Shown piece by piece: positions 18,921-28,800 of a stretch of 64,000 bases of DNA. The stretch spans positions 434,001 through 498,000 of the forward strand of contig JANQQQ010000008.1 in assembly GCA_028284935.1 (NCBI GenBank). The letters are read 5' to 3'. The notes under the pieces are model-generated. The model was given only the letters and a program-made list of their open reading frames with translations, was not told the DNA's origin and did no database searches. This DNA is from Croceivirga sp. GTDB taxonomy: Bacteria; Bacteroidota; Bacteroidia; Flavobacteriales; Flavobacteriaceae. Every line of letters starts with the position of its first letter. Position 1 is the stretch's first letter. The position numbers were made by a program, and so were the translations under genes.

Positions 18921-18981
18921 TTGTCTTCCCTTGGGCGGACTCCGTGTTTTTAAAACATTTTTTATATAAAGATTAGAAAAC

Positions 18982-20280
18982 ATGAGCGATCAAAATTTTT
19001 CAACAGCAACAAATGCCCTTCACGCTGGGCATGACACCACGCAAACAAGTGGGACTAGGGCGGTGCCTATTTTTCAATCCACTTCGTATGTCTTTAACAA
19101 CACCGACCATGCAGCCAACCTATTCTCGTTGGCGGAGTTGGGTTTTATTTACACACGCCTGAACAACCCTACCAATCAAGTCTTGCAAGAACGTCTTGCA
19201 GCCATTGAGGGAGGCGTTGGTGCAGTGGTCTTTGCATCAGGTACTTCGGCCATTTCCACTGGCCTATTGACCTTATTAAGAAGCGGGGACCATATTGTGG
19301 CTTCCAGTAGCTTGTATGGGGGAACCTACAACCTACTAAAGGTAACCCTTCCCCGTTTGGGCATTACCACCTCCTTTGTGGACGCATCTGACCCTGAGAA
19401 TTTTGGTAAGGCCGTACAGGAAAACACGCGTGCCATATTTGTAGAATCTTTGGGAAACCCAAAATTGGACGTATTGGATCTAAAAGGAATTTCGGAACAG
19501 GCCAAAGTGGCCAAAGTCCCTTTTATTGTGGATAATACCGTGGCAACTCCTGGATTGCTGAACCCCATAGAACATGGAGCAAATTTGGTCATTCATTCCT
19601 TAACAAAATACATCAATGGGAATGGAACCGCTTTAGGTGGAGCCATTATTGATGCGGGAACCTTTGACTGGGCCAACGGGAAATTCCCGGAATTTACGGA
19701 ACCTTCTGCTGGCTATCACGGCTTGGTGTACCATGAAGCATTAGGTGCCGCCGCCTTTACGTTTAAATTGATTTTGGAAGGACTACGGGATTTTGGAGGC
19801 GCTTTAAGTCCATTCAATGCCTTTCAAATCATTCAAGGATTGGAAACTTTGGATGTGCGTATCAAGAAGCACAGTGAAAATGCCCTGGCCCTGGCCAAAT
19901 GGCTACAGGATAGGGATGAAGTGGCTTGGGTCAACTACCCAGGTTTGGAATCCAGCACGTTCAAGGCCCTGGCTGATGCATATTTGCCCAAAGGGCAGAG
20001 TGGTCTCGTCACTTTTGGGGTCAAAGGTGGATTTGAAGCTGCCAAACAGTTAACCGATGCCACCAAGATCTTCTCTTTATTGGCCAATATCGGTGATACG
20101 AAATCCTTGATTATCCACCCAGCAAGTACCACCCATCAGCAATTGTCAGAAGAAGAGCAGTTAAGTACCGGTGTATCTCAAGACCTTATCCGATTATCCG
20201 TTGGACTTGAGGCGATTGAAGATTTAAAGGCCGATCTGGAGCAAGCTTTTGCCGCCATTGACACATCGGTTTTGGCGTAA
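18982..20280 (+). CDS. metY: O-acetylhomoserine sulfhydrylase (aminocarboxypropyltransferase)
   Basis: This PLP enzyme joins sulfide to O-acetylhomoserine to give homocysteine. The 432-residue length fits MetY rather than the shorter cystathionine enzymes. Characteristic parts are STSYVFNNTDHAANLF with the LGFIYTRLNNPTNQV segment, and the PLP lysine K209 in HSLTKYINGNGTALGG. The C-terminal HPASTTHQQL and LIRLSVGLE are present. It is the first gene after a SAM-I riboswitch and precedes the MetX-AK-HSD fusion that makes its substrate, so high SAM should shut the whole branch. An 81-bp gap with a palindromic repeat separates the two. Confidence 0.95.
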   Translation: MSDQNFSTATNALHAGHDTTQTSGTRAVPIFQSTSYVFNNTDHAANLFSLAELGFIYTRLNNPTNQVLQERLAAIEGGVGAVVFASGTSAISTGLLTLLRSGDHIVASSSLYGGTYNLLKVTLPRLGITTSFVDASDPENFGKAVQENTRAIFVESLGNPKLDVLDLKGISEQAKVAKVPFIVDNTVATPGLLNPIEHGANLVIHSLTKYINGNGTALGGAIIDAGTFDWANGKFPEFTEPSAGYHGLVYHEALGAAAFTFKLILEGLRDFGGALSPFNAFQIIQGLETLDVRIKKHSENALALAKWLQDRDEVAWVNYPGLESSTFKALADAYLPKGQSGLVTFGVKGGFEAAKQLTDATKIFSLLANIGDTKSLIIHPASTTHQQLSEEEQLSTGVSQDLIRLSVGLEAIEDLKADLEQAFAAIDTSVLA

Positions 20281-20291
20281 TAACATAAATA

Positions 20292-20342
20292 GCTCCCCCT
20301 CTTGGTTAAGGGGAGGTGTTCGCTTTTAGCGGACGGAGGGGA
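20292..20342. repeat. Double-hairpin intergenic repeat
   Basis: Between metY and the fusion gene there are two stem-loops: CTCCCC (20293-20298) with GGGGAG (20310-20315), then GTTCGC (20318-20323) with GCGGAC (20329-20334), ending GGAGGGG. This CTCCCC..GGGGAGGTG..CGGAGGGG design resembles a small interspersed palindrome family of Flavobacteria. It has no T run and is unlikely to be a terminator. Confidence 0.5.
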
Positions 20343-20361
20343 TTGAACCTAAATCATTTTA

Positions 20362-23300
20362 ATGCTCCAAAAACTACAACTATCAAATTTCACCACATTT
20401 AGTGGGCACACCCAACACATTCAGTTGTCTTACGAAGTGTTTGGGCGCCCTTTGGATAAAGGTCCCGTGGTTTTGGTGAACCACGCCCTGACCGGAAATT
20501 CCAATGTAGCGGGCAAAAATGGCTGGTGGACCGATTTGATTGGGGATGGTAAATGTATTGACACCCAAAAATTTTCGGTTTTGTCATTCAACATTCCGGG
20601 GAATGGCTATGACGGTTTTGTCATTGATCAGTACAAAGATTTTGTAGCTGGGGATATCGCCACAATTTTCCTTTTGGGATTGAAGCAACTGGGAGTTGCC
20701 CAATTGCATACGATCATTGGAGGTTCCTTAGGCGGTGGTATTGCTTGGGAAATGGCCGCATTGGACCCCAATATTACGAAGCATTTGATTCCGGTGGCCT
20801 CGGATTGGAAATCGACGGATTGGTTAATTGCCAATTGTCAAATCCAAGAGCAGATTTTGAAAAATTCATGTCAACCGGTTCATGATGCCCGTATGCATGC
20901 GATGTTGTGCTATCGCACTCCTGAATCCTTCAAAGAACGGTTCCAACGGAGCACCAATGAAGAACTCAATGTCTTTAATGTGGAGAGTTGGTTGATGCAC
21001 CACGGTAAAAAACTGCAAGAGCGCTTTCAGTTATCTGCTTATCGCCTAATGAACCAATTGCTCAAGACCATTGATGTGACCAGAAATGGTACTGCAAACT
21101 TTGAGGCCCTCCAAAACAGTGCTACAAAGATTCATATCATAGGTGTGAATTCTGACCTGTTCTTTACCGCAGAAGAGAACAAAGAGACCTATCGTAGGAT
21201 TGCACAGGTGAATTCAAATATCACTTATGGCGAAGTACAATCACTTCACGGCCATGATGCCTTTTTGATTGAGTTTAAGCAACTGGAAAACCTGTTGAAG
21301 TCCGTTTTCCCTTCAGAAAACGACCGTCCTTGGAAGGTGCTTAAGTTTGGTGGAAAATCCTTGAGCAATGGGGAAGGTTTGCATACCGTGCTTCAACTTA
21401 TTGAAGAAAAGGCTGCCGAGGGAGAACGCCTGGCTGTGGTGCTATCGGCAAGGGAACGGACTACGGATAATTTGGAACGGGTACTGGAATTGGCAGCAAA
21501 AAGTGAAGATTTTAGTACTGCATTGGTTGAATTGTTCAATTACCAGCAAGAAGGCCATCAAATTGATTTTTCCAATGAGATGGCGAGACTGACCAAAATT
21601 CTTGAAGGGGTTTCCCTCATCGGGGATTACAGCTTGAAGACGAAAGATGAGGTTATGGCCTTTGGCGAAGTGTTTTCCGTGAAGTTGGTAGCAAAACTAT
21701 TGGCCGATAAGGGTTTAAACACACGCTTTGTTGATTCTAGGGAACTCTTGGTAACGGATAGTACCTATGGGGATGGTAAAATCCAAGAAAGTGCTTCCAA
21801 GGCCAAGGTCATTGGACGTTTTCTGGAATTTACCAATGGGGACGTCCCCATTGTTACCGGATTTATTGCGGCCAATGAAAAAGGGGAAACCACCACATTG
21901 GGACGAAATGGCAGCAACTACACGGCCGCCCTCTTGGCCAATTATTTGGATGCAGAGGAAATGCTCAATTACACCCATGTCAATGGGATTTATACGGCAA
22001 ATCCTGATTTGGTCCGAAAGGCTAAAATCATTGAAAACCTTTCTTACGATGAGGCCAATGAGTTGGCTAATTTTGGTGCCAAAGTATTGCACGCAAAAAC
22101 GATTATACCGCTTATTGAAAAGAACATCCCATTGCGCATCCTGAACACGTTCAATAAGGACTCAAAAGGAACCTTGATCAGTTCAAAATCCGATAAGGAC
22201 GGTATTACTTCTCTATCCGTTTTGAATGATGTAGCATTGATCAACCTTGAGGGCCGTGGACTATTGGGCAAGGTTGGGGTGGATGCCCGTATTTTTGGAG
22301 CCTTGGAAAAACGGAATATTAATGTGGGAATCATTTCCCAGGGATCTTCTGAAAGGGGTATTGGACTTATCGTGGAATTGGATAGGGCGGAAGAGGCCAA
22401 AAGGGCTTTAAGGGATGAATTCCAAACAGACTATACCAGCAAGGATGTCAATACCATTTCCGTTCAAAACGATGTAGCCGTTATCTCTGCGGTGGGTCAG
22501 GATTTAAGTTCGTTTCATAGGCCATTCAACGCTTTGGTAAAAAACAAAATTGTACCCCTGCTTTTTAATAATACCGTGACTGGGAAGAACGTAAGTTTAG
22601 TGGTAAAAAAAGAGGATTTGACGAAAGCGGTCAACGTAATGCACGGGCAACTGTTTGGGGTGAACAAGCGCATTAACCTATTCATTTTTGGACACGGAAC
22701 GGTTGGAGGGACCTTGATTGACCAAATACTGAAATCCACGGAGAAGATAAAAGAGCGAAAAGGAATGGAATTGGTGGTCGCCGGGATTGCCAACTCCAAA
22801 AAGGTGTTGTTGGATGTGGACGGTATCTCTGATTCCTGGAGACAGCAATTAAAAGTCCATGGGAAACCTTATGGAATTGAGGATGTTGTTCAATTTGCCT
22901 CACAGCACCATTTGGAGAACCTGATTGCGGTGGACAATACGGCCAGTACTGATTTTGTAGCCCATTACAAAGCATTGATCAATGAAGGTTTTGACTTGGT
23001 CTCCTCCAATAAGATTGCCAATACCCTAGGGTTTGATTTTTACGACGGTGTTCGCGAAGCACTACAAAAAAATCAAAAGCAATATCTGTATGAAACCAAC
23101 GTTGGTGCAGGCTTGCCTTTAATTGATACCATTAAGTTGTTGCATTTGTCCGGTGAAAACATCACAAGGATTAAGGGGGTGTTTTCGGGCTCACTAAGTT
23201 ACATTTTCAACACATTTTCAGAATCTGATGTTGCATTTTCCCAGGTGGTGTTGGAAGCCATGGAAAAAGGCTACACCGAACCGGATCCACGCGAAGATTT

Positions 23301-23742
23301 ATCAGGTAGCGATGTGGGAAGGAAATTATTGATTTTAGCCAGAGAGCTCGATTTGCACAACGAGTTTGAGGACATTTCCATTGAAAACTTGATTCCAGCC
23401 GCCCTGGAAGAAGTGGGCAAAGAGGTGTTTATTTCCAAAGTACAAACCTTGGATTCAAAATTTGAAGAAATCAAATTGCAACAAAAACCCGATCATGTTT
23501 TGCGCTACGTTGGTGATTTGCATGGCGATTTGCAACAAGAAAAAGGCATCTTGGAGGTGAAATTGGTCTCAGTTCCGAAGAGCAGTGCCTTGGGTCAAGT
23601 GAAAGGTTCAGATTCAATCATTGAGATTTACACCGAATCCTATGGGGACAAACCTTTAGTCGTTCAAGGAGCAGGAGCTGGTGCTGCAGTTACCGCTCGT
23701 GGGGTGTTCGGTGATATTTTGAGAATTGCTGAGAAGTTATAG
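20362..23742 (+). CDS. thrA: Trifunctional homoserine O-acetyltransferase / aspartokinase / homoserine dehydrogenase
   Basis: One 1,126-residue protein carries three enzymes. Residues 1-320 are a MetX-like alpha/beta hydrolase: nucleophile S122 in IIGGSLGGG, catalytic His298-Asp299 pair in SLHGHDAFL, and early HALTGNSN. Residues about 322-768 are an aspartokinase (LKFGGKSL at about 325, TLGRNGSNYTAALLA, then ACT regulatory repeats). Residues about 769-1126 are homoserine dehydrogenase (FIFGHGTVGGTLID, SSNKIANT, ETNVGAGLPLIDT, GSLSYIFNTF). It thus covers aspartate to aspartyl phosphate, aspartate semialdehyde to homoserine, and homoserine acetylation; aspartate semialdehyde dehydrogenase is not in the window. 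The acyl donor (acetyl rather than succinyl) is inferred from the MetY partner. The metZ ATG directly abuts its stop. Confidence 0.95.
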   Translation: MLQKLQLSNFTTFSGHTQHIQLSYEVFGRPLDKGPVVLVNHALTGNSNVAGKNGWWTDLIGDGKCIDTQKFSVLSFNIPGNGYDGFVIDQYKDFVAGDIATIFLLGLKQLGVAQLHTIIGGSLGGGIAWEMAALDPNITKHLIPVASDWKSTDWLIANCQIQEQILKNSCQPVHDARMHAMLCYRTPESFKERFQRSTNEELNVFNVESWLMHHGKKLQERFQLSAYRLMNQLLKTIDVTRNGTANFEALQNSATKIHIIGVNSDLFFTAEENKETYRRIAQVNSNITYGEVQSLHGHDAFLIEFKQLENLLKSVFPSENDRPWKVLKFGGKSLSNGEGLHTVLQLIEEKAAEGERLAVVLSARERTTDNLERVLELAAKSEDFSTALVELFNYQQEGHQIDFSNEMARLTKILEGVSLIGDYSLKTKDEVMAFGEVFSVKLVAKLLADKGLNTRFVDSRELLVTDSTYGDGKIQESASKAKVIGRFLEFTNGDVPIVTGFIAANEKGETTTLGRNGSNYTAALLANYLDAEEMLNYTHVNGIYTANPDLVRKAKIIENLSYDEANELANFGAKVLHAKTIIPLIEKNIPLRILNTFNKDSKGTLISSKSDKDGITSLSVLNDVALINLEGRGLLGKVGVDARIFGALEKRNINVGIISQGSSERGIGLIVELDRAEEAKRALRDEFQTDYTSKDVNTISVQNDVAVISAVGQDLSSFHRPFNALVKNKIVPLLFNNTVTGKNVSLVVKKEDLTKAVNVMHGQLFGVNKRINLFIFGHGTVGGTLIDQILKSTEKIKERKGMELVVAGIANSKKVLLDVDGISDSWRQQLKVHGKPYGIEDVVQFASQHHLENLIAVDNTASTDFVAHYKALINEGFDLVSSNKIANTLGFDFYDGVREALQKNQKQYLYETNVGAGLPLIDTIKLLHLSGENITRIKGVFSGSLSYIFNTFSESDVAFSQVVLEAMEKGYTEPDPREDLSGSDVGRKLLILARELDLHNEFEDISIENLIPAALEEVGKEVFISKVQTLDSKFEEIKLQQKPDHVLRYVGDLHGDLQQEKGILEVKLVSVPKSSALGQVKGSDSIIEIYTESYGDKPLVVQGAGAGAAVTARGVFGDILRIAEKL

Positions 23743-24918
23743 ATGACAGAAAAAAAGTTTGAAACCAACGCCATACGTAACCAACTGGAACGAACACAGT
23801 ATCTGGAGCATTCTTCGCCCATGTTCCTAACTTCAAGTTATGTGTTTACCGATGCGGAAGATATGCGGGCTTCTTTCGCAGAGGAAAAAGAACGCAATAT
23901 CTATTCCCGGTATTCCAATCCAAATACGTCAGAATTTGTTGATAAGGTATGCCAGATGGAAGGTGCAGAAGCCGGTTTTGCCTTTGCCTCGGGCATGGCC
24001 GCGGTCTTTTCCACCTTTGCGGCCTTATTGGATAGTGGGGATCACATTTTGTCCTCACGCAGTGTTTTTGGGTCCACGCATAGTCTGTACACCACCTACT
24101 TTCCAAAGTGGCATATTGAAACCACTTTTTTTGAAGGGACCCATTTGGAGGCATTGGAATCAAAGATCCAACCCAATACCAAAATCATATATGCCGAATC
24201 ACCAACCAACCCTGGGGTTGATGTGTTGGATTTGGCATTTATAGGAGACATTGCCAAAAGACATGGTTTGATATTTATCGTAGACAACTGTTTTGCCTCC
24301 CCTTACCTGCAGCAACCCATCAAGTTTGGAGCGGATTTGGTTATCCACTCCGGTACAAAACTCATGGACGGTCAAGGCAGGGTTTTGGCTGGTATCACCG
24401 TTGGAAATGCCCATTGGGTTGAAAAGATCTATCGCTTTTCACGAATTACGGGCCCGGCCTTATCACCGTTCAACGCCTGGATACTTTCCAAAAGTTTGGA
24501 AACCTTGGCCCTTCGTGTGGATCGGCATTGTGAAAACGCCTTAAAAGTGGCTAGTTTCATAGAACACCATTCCAATGTCAATTGGGTGAAATATCCATTT
24601 TTGAAATCACATCCCAATTACGAAATCGCGAAAAAGCAGATGAAAGCAGGTGGTTGTGTCGTTGCCTTTGAAGTCAAGGGCGGATTGGAAGCCGGTCGCA
24701 AGTTCTTTGATGCCATCAAACTCTTGTCACTTTCCGCTAATCTGGGAGATTCTCGCAGTATCGTGACCCACCCGGCTTCAACGACACATAGTAAACTCTC
24801 CAGGGAAGAGCGTTTAAAGGTGGGCATTACCGATGGTATGGTTCGGGTCTCAGTGGGCTTGGAGCATGCTCATGATATCATAGTAGATATAAAACAGGCC
24901 TTGGAGTCCAGATGCTAA
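23743..24918 (+). CDS. metZ: O-succinyl/O-acetylhomoserine sulfhydrylase (MetZ-like PLP enzyme)
   Basis: The 391-residue Cys/Met-metabolism PLP enzyme has its Schiff-base lysine at K206 in HSGTKLMDGQGRVLAG. GFAFASGMAAVFST is the PLP phosphate-binding region, and SPTNPGVDVLD, HPASTTHSKL and MVRVSVGLEH are intact. The DGQGR sequence after the lysine is typical of O-succinylhomoserine sulfhydrylases. Since the partner fusion carries a MetX-type acyltransferase, its substrate may be O-acetylhomoserine, so the operon encodes two potentially overlapping sulfhydrylases. There is no gap after the fusion gene. A diverged 3' remnant of a similar gene lies at 32061-32153. Confidence 0.9.
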   Translation: MTEKKFETNAIRNQLERTQYLEHSSPMFLTSSYVFTDAEDMRASFAEEKERNIYSRYSNPNTSEFVDKVCQMEGAEAGFAFASGMAAVFSTFAALLDSGDHILSSRSVFGSTHSLYTTYFPKWHIETTFFEGTHLEALESKIQPNTKIIYAESPTNPGVDVLDLAFIGDIAKRHGLIFIVDNCFASPYLQQPIKFGADLVIHSGTKLMDGQGRVLAGITVGNAHWVEKIYRFSRITGPALSPFNAWILSKSLETLALRVDRHCENALKVASFIEHHSNVNWVKYPFLKSHPNYEIAKKQMKAGGCVVAFEVKGGLEAGRKFFDAIKLLSLSANLGDSRSIVTHPASTTHSKLSREERLKVGITDGMVRVSVGLEHAHDIIVDIKQALESRC

Positions 24919-24990
24919 CCCCATCATTTTGCTATTTCCTTTATTTTTGGTTTCATCATACTAGATAACCCGTTAAAAAGTCAGTGCTAA

Positions 24991-25524
24991 TTGGAAAAAG
25001 TAAAGATTGGTATCATTAATGTTTCCGACCGCGCCAGTCGTGGGGAATATGAAGATGTACCTGGAAAGGAAGTCAAACGATTGATGGATTTGTGGTTGAA
25101 CAGTCCGTGGGAAGCAGTTTATGCCGTAATCCCGGACGAACAAGAACTACTGGAAGGGGAGATGATTCAAATGGCTGATGAAAAAGGCTGTTGCCTTATT
25201 GTTACCACAGGAGGTACGGGACCCGCCGTTCGTGACGTCACTCCTGAAGCCACCATAGCGGTCTGCGAAAAACTACTTCCAGGTTTTGGGGAGCTCATGC
25301 GACAAACGAGCTTGCAATATGTGCCCACTGCTATACTCTCTCGCCAAACTGCAGGAATTCGAGGCAAGACGTTAATTGTGAATCTGCCGGGCAAACCAAA
25401 ATCCATAAAGGAGTGTTTGGAGGTCGTCTTTCCCGCCATTCCTTATTGTATCGACCTTATTGATGGTCCTTACATAGAGATCAATAATGAAGAGATGCAG
25501 GTGTTTCGACCCAAGAGAGGCTAG
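24991..25524 (+). CDS. mog: Molybdopterin adenylyltransferase
   Basis: The 177-residue product is MogA-like. It adenylylates molybdopterin before molybdate insertion in molybdenum cofactor synthesis. Motifs are IGIINVSDRASRGEYEDVPG at residues 5-24, the TTGGTGPAVRDVTPEAT loop (about 71-87) and LPGKPKSIKECLEVVFPAIP near the end. The start is TTG at 24991. The decayed copy at 37860 has TTG at the same place, which supports this choice. No other molybdenum cofactor gene is in the window. It stands 72 bp after metZ and may be read through from that operon, but its function is unrelated. Confidence 0.92.
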   Translation: MEKVKIGIINVSDRASRGEYEDVPGKEVKRLMDLWLNSPWEAVYAVIPDEQELLEGEMIQMADEKGCCLIVTTGGTGPAVRDVTPEATIAVCEKLLPGFGELMRQTSLQYVPTAILSRQTAGIRGKTLIVNLPGKPKSIKECLEVVFPAIPYCIDLIDGPYIEINNEEMQVFRPKRG

Positions 25525-25882
25525 CTTTGCCTTTAGGGAAAAGGTCCAATTATAGCCTTTTGATAGGGTTGGAATATATTGGTTGTATTATCATAAATGT
25601 CAAGCAAGTGTTGGATTGACTCAAATAGAAGTTCAATGGACTTGGAGTTTTGGGTTCGGGGCTGAACTAATGAAGAGGCTTCCAATTGGCGTTGTTTATT
25701 GCGTCTCGGATTTTAGGTTGAAGATGAATGACATGGGGATTGGAATTTTTTAGGTTTTCCCCACTGAATTTTGGACAGTTAAAAAACAGTGCATTTTACC
25801 GAAAAGAACCTTTCTTCCATTCCATACCCAAAATATTGTTTTGGTATTTTCGTTGAGTATTTCACCCAGACAAACCTAACCT
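25525..25882. other. Intergenic region before the large surface protein
   Basis: This 358-bp stretch has no credible gene and no recognisable RNA. Near its end (25845-25852) TATTTTCG resembles a -7 box about 30 bp before the start of the surface protein gene, and AAAATATTGTTTTGGTATTTT can fold weakly. Nothing else stands out. Confidence 0.5.
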
Positions 25883-28800
25883 ATGAAAAGAATTTTACTC
25901 CTTGTTTTATTTTTTCTTTTCTTTTCTTTTTTCGCCATTGGTCAATGTCCTTCTGGGCAACAAGTGTTCAATTCCCAACAGGAAATAGATGATTTTATAG
26001 TTAACTATCCGACCTGTACGCAATTGAATGAAATTGTAATCATTCAGGGAACAATAACTGACTTACAGGGCTTGTCAAATATCCAGGAATTGGGAAAAAA
26101 TGTGTTCATCTCCCAAACTCAATTAGTGGATTTGGACGGTTTGCAATCCCTGAATAGAATTGGAGGATCCCTATACATAGAAGAAAACAATACTATAACA
26201 AACCTAAACGGCCTTCAAAATCTTTCTTCTGTCGCAGAAGATATTAGTTCACCCGTCACTGGTATGGGAATCATAATAAGGGAAAATCCTCTTTTGACCT
26301 CTTTGGAACAACTATCCAATCTTACACGCTTAAGGGGAGGCGTATTGTTGGGCAATAATGGACTCATCAATTTAAATGGCCCCTTTTCCAATTTATCGGA
26401 AATAGAAGGATCTTTACTCCTCCAAGGCGACGATATTGGCACGCTACAAGGATTGGAAAGTATTCAAAGGGTCGGCCGTGATTTACAACTCATTGAAACA
26501 AGCATAACCGATTTAACGGGCTTGTCAAATTTGGAACATATCGGTAATAGTCTTTCGATTGAGGAAAATGCCAATCTTTTGGGTTTTTCAGGCCTTGATA
26601 AGCTTAAAACAGTCACCCGAAGTCTTCAAATTATTGAGAACATTAACCTTCTTAGCTTAAATGGATTGGAGGAATTACGTAGTCTCGGTATACTTGGTGA
26701 AGAACAATCCAGCAGTCTTAGTATACAAGGGAACACGGTTCTTAATAGTCTTCAAGGCTTAAACAATATAAGGAATGTGAACGGTTCTGTCAACATTGTA
26801 GACAATGACGAACTTCTCAACCTTAGTGGTTTGGACGGTCTGTATTACATAGGTCGGAAACTGAGTATAAGAGGAAATGAAAAATTGGTGAATCTTGAAG
26901 GGCTTTCCAATCTCACATTGTTCAGTGACAACAGCTTTCCCGCAAACACCCATGGTATTTCCATAGTTGCCAATCCAAACTTGGAAAGTCTTTTTGGGAT
27001 TGGAGAAATCATAGAAATGGACGATTTAATTGACATTTCCAATAATTCCAACCTAACAGAGTTGAACGCCTTTCATAATATGGAGTATTTAGGCGATTTA
27101 CAAATCTATGGAAACCCCAAGATGACCAGGTTGTTGGCCTTTGAATCGCTATTGGAAATCGGAGATGACTTGGAGCTGTTTTCAAATCCCGTACTACAAC
27201 AGTTGGAGGGATTTGGAAACCTTCAAAAGGTAGAAAAACTTATAATCAGTAATAATGAGGTACTTACTGATATAAGTTCTTTGTCAAGTTTGCAAGAAGC
27301 ATGGGGTGTTCAAATAAGTCGAAATGATGCCTTACCCAATTTACAAGGCTTGGGGGGTATCCGTGAATTGAATGATTTAGAAATAAGGCAAAACAACAGT
27401 CTAGAGACCCTAACGAACTTTACCAGTTTAGAGGATTTGAAAACCCTGAAGATTCTCAAAAATCCCTTATTGGAAAGCTTGGGAGGATTGGAAAGCCTTA
27501 AAACGGTTACGTATTGGCGCTTTAGTGATGGGTACGTGACCATTGAGGAAAATAACTCCTTGGAAAACCTAAATGGCTTGGAAGGTTTGGAGGAGTTGAG
27601 TGTTGGCATCAGAGTCAAGAACAATGATGCCTTGCTCAATGTGAATGGGCTTGAAAACCTAAAAAAGGTCACTAGGCACATCTACATCGAGAACAATCAA
27701 TCCCTAAATGATGTTTCCGCGCTTTCCAATGTACAATTTACAGGTAGGCAGAATGATACTTTTTTCTTAATAGAAAGCAACCCAGTGCTAACAAGCTGTG
27801 CCATTGAGAGTTTATGTCGTTACATAAAAATGGATAGAAACTGGCGGGTAAATAACAATGCTGGTCAGTGCGAACAGATTCCGGTTGCGGAACTTTGTGG
27901 GTATGCATTTAATCAGATAAGAGGGAACTTGGTCTATAGACCAACAAATGATGATTGTAATGGTTGGGACAGTTACATGGCGAACACTAGGATAACCTCC
28001 ACCAATAACGGCCGGGTATTCTCTACTTTCACCAATAAAGACGGGCAATATCAACTTTATGTTAAGGATGGTCAGAATGATGTAGCTCCAGAGTTTATCG
28101 AATCCCGATTTGAAAGCGTTACCAGAAACTTACCTGGTACTACCTCTTTTGCAAGCTTTGGCGAAATCTATTATCTGGATATATGCAGTCACCCTTCAGG
28201 CACTATTGTTGAGGACTTTAGGGTAACCATTATTCCAATAAGAGCTTTAAACCAAAGTAGTCTGCCCATCTACAGGATTGTTTACCAGAACATTGGCAAT
28301 ATGCAAAGCTCGGCCCGATTGCACCTTAGCTTTGATTCAAACCGTGTGAGTTATGCAGGCGGCACACCCCGTTACGACTCCAATGCTGGTTCAGAGCTCA
28401 TTTGGAACTATCAGAGCTTTGCCCCCATGGAAAGTAAAAGTGTTGATGTTATTTTTAGAGCTGGGGCAAACCCAAACGAAAACCCTCAGAACAGGCCTCT
28501 TTTTACAGCCAATGTAACAGTGGCCAATCCGGACAGTAATGAAACCGATAATAGCTATGAGCTACATTTGCCCTTTGACCATAGCATTGACCCAAACAGC
28601 ATTCAAGTAACGGAAGGAAATGAGCTTGAGATTGACAAAGTGGACAAAAATCTATATTACACGATTTATTTTGAAAACACGACCGATAGTGAAGTCAACT
28701 ATTTAAGAATAGATCAACAATTACCGGACAATCTTGATTGGGACTCCTTTGAACCTGTGGAAATGAGCCATGAGGGGCATACTCGAATTACAAATGGCAA

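Noticed and set aside
26000-27800. Possible CRISPR or DNA-level tandem repeat in the giant surface gene
   Set aside because: The repetition is at protein level (leucine-rich repeats) with variable DNA; there are no constant repeats with unique spacers.
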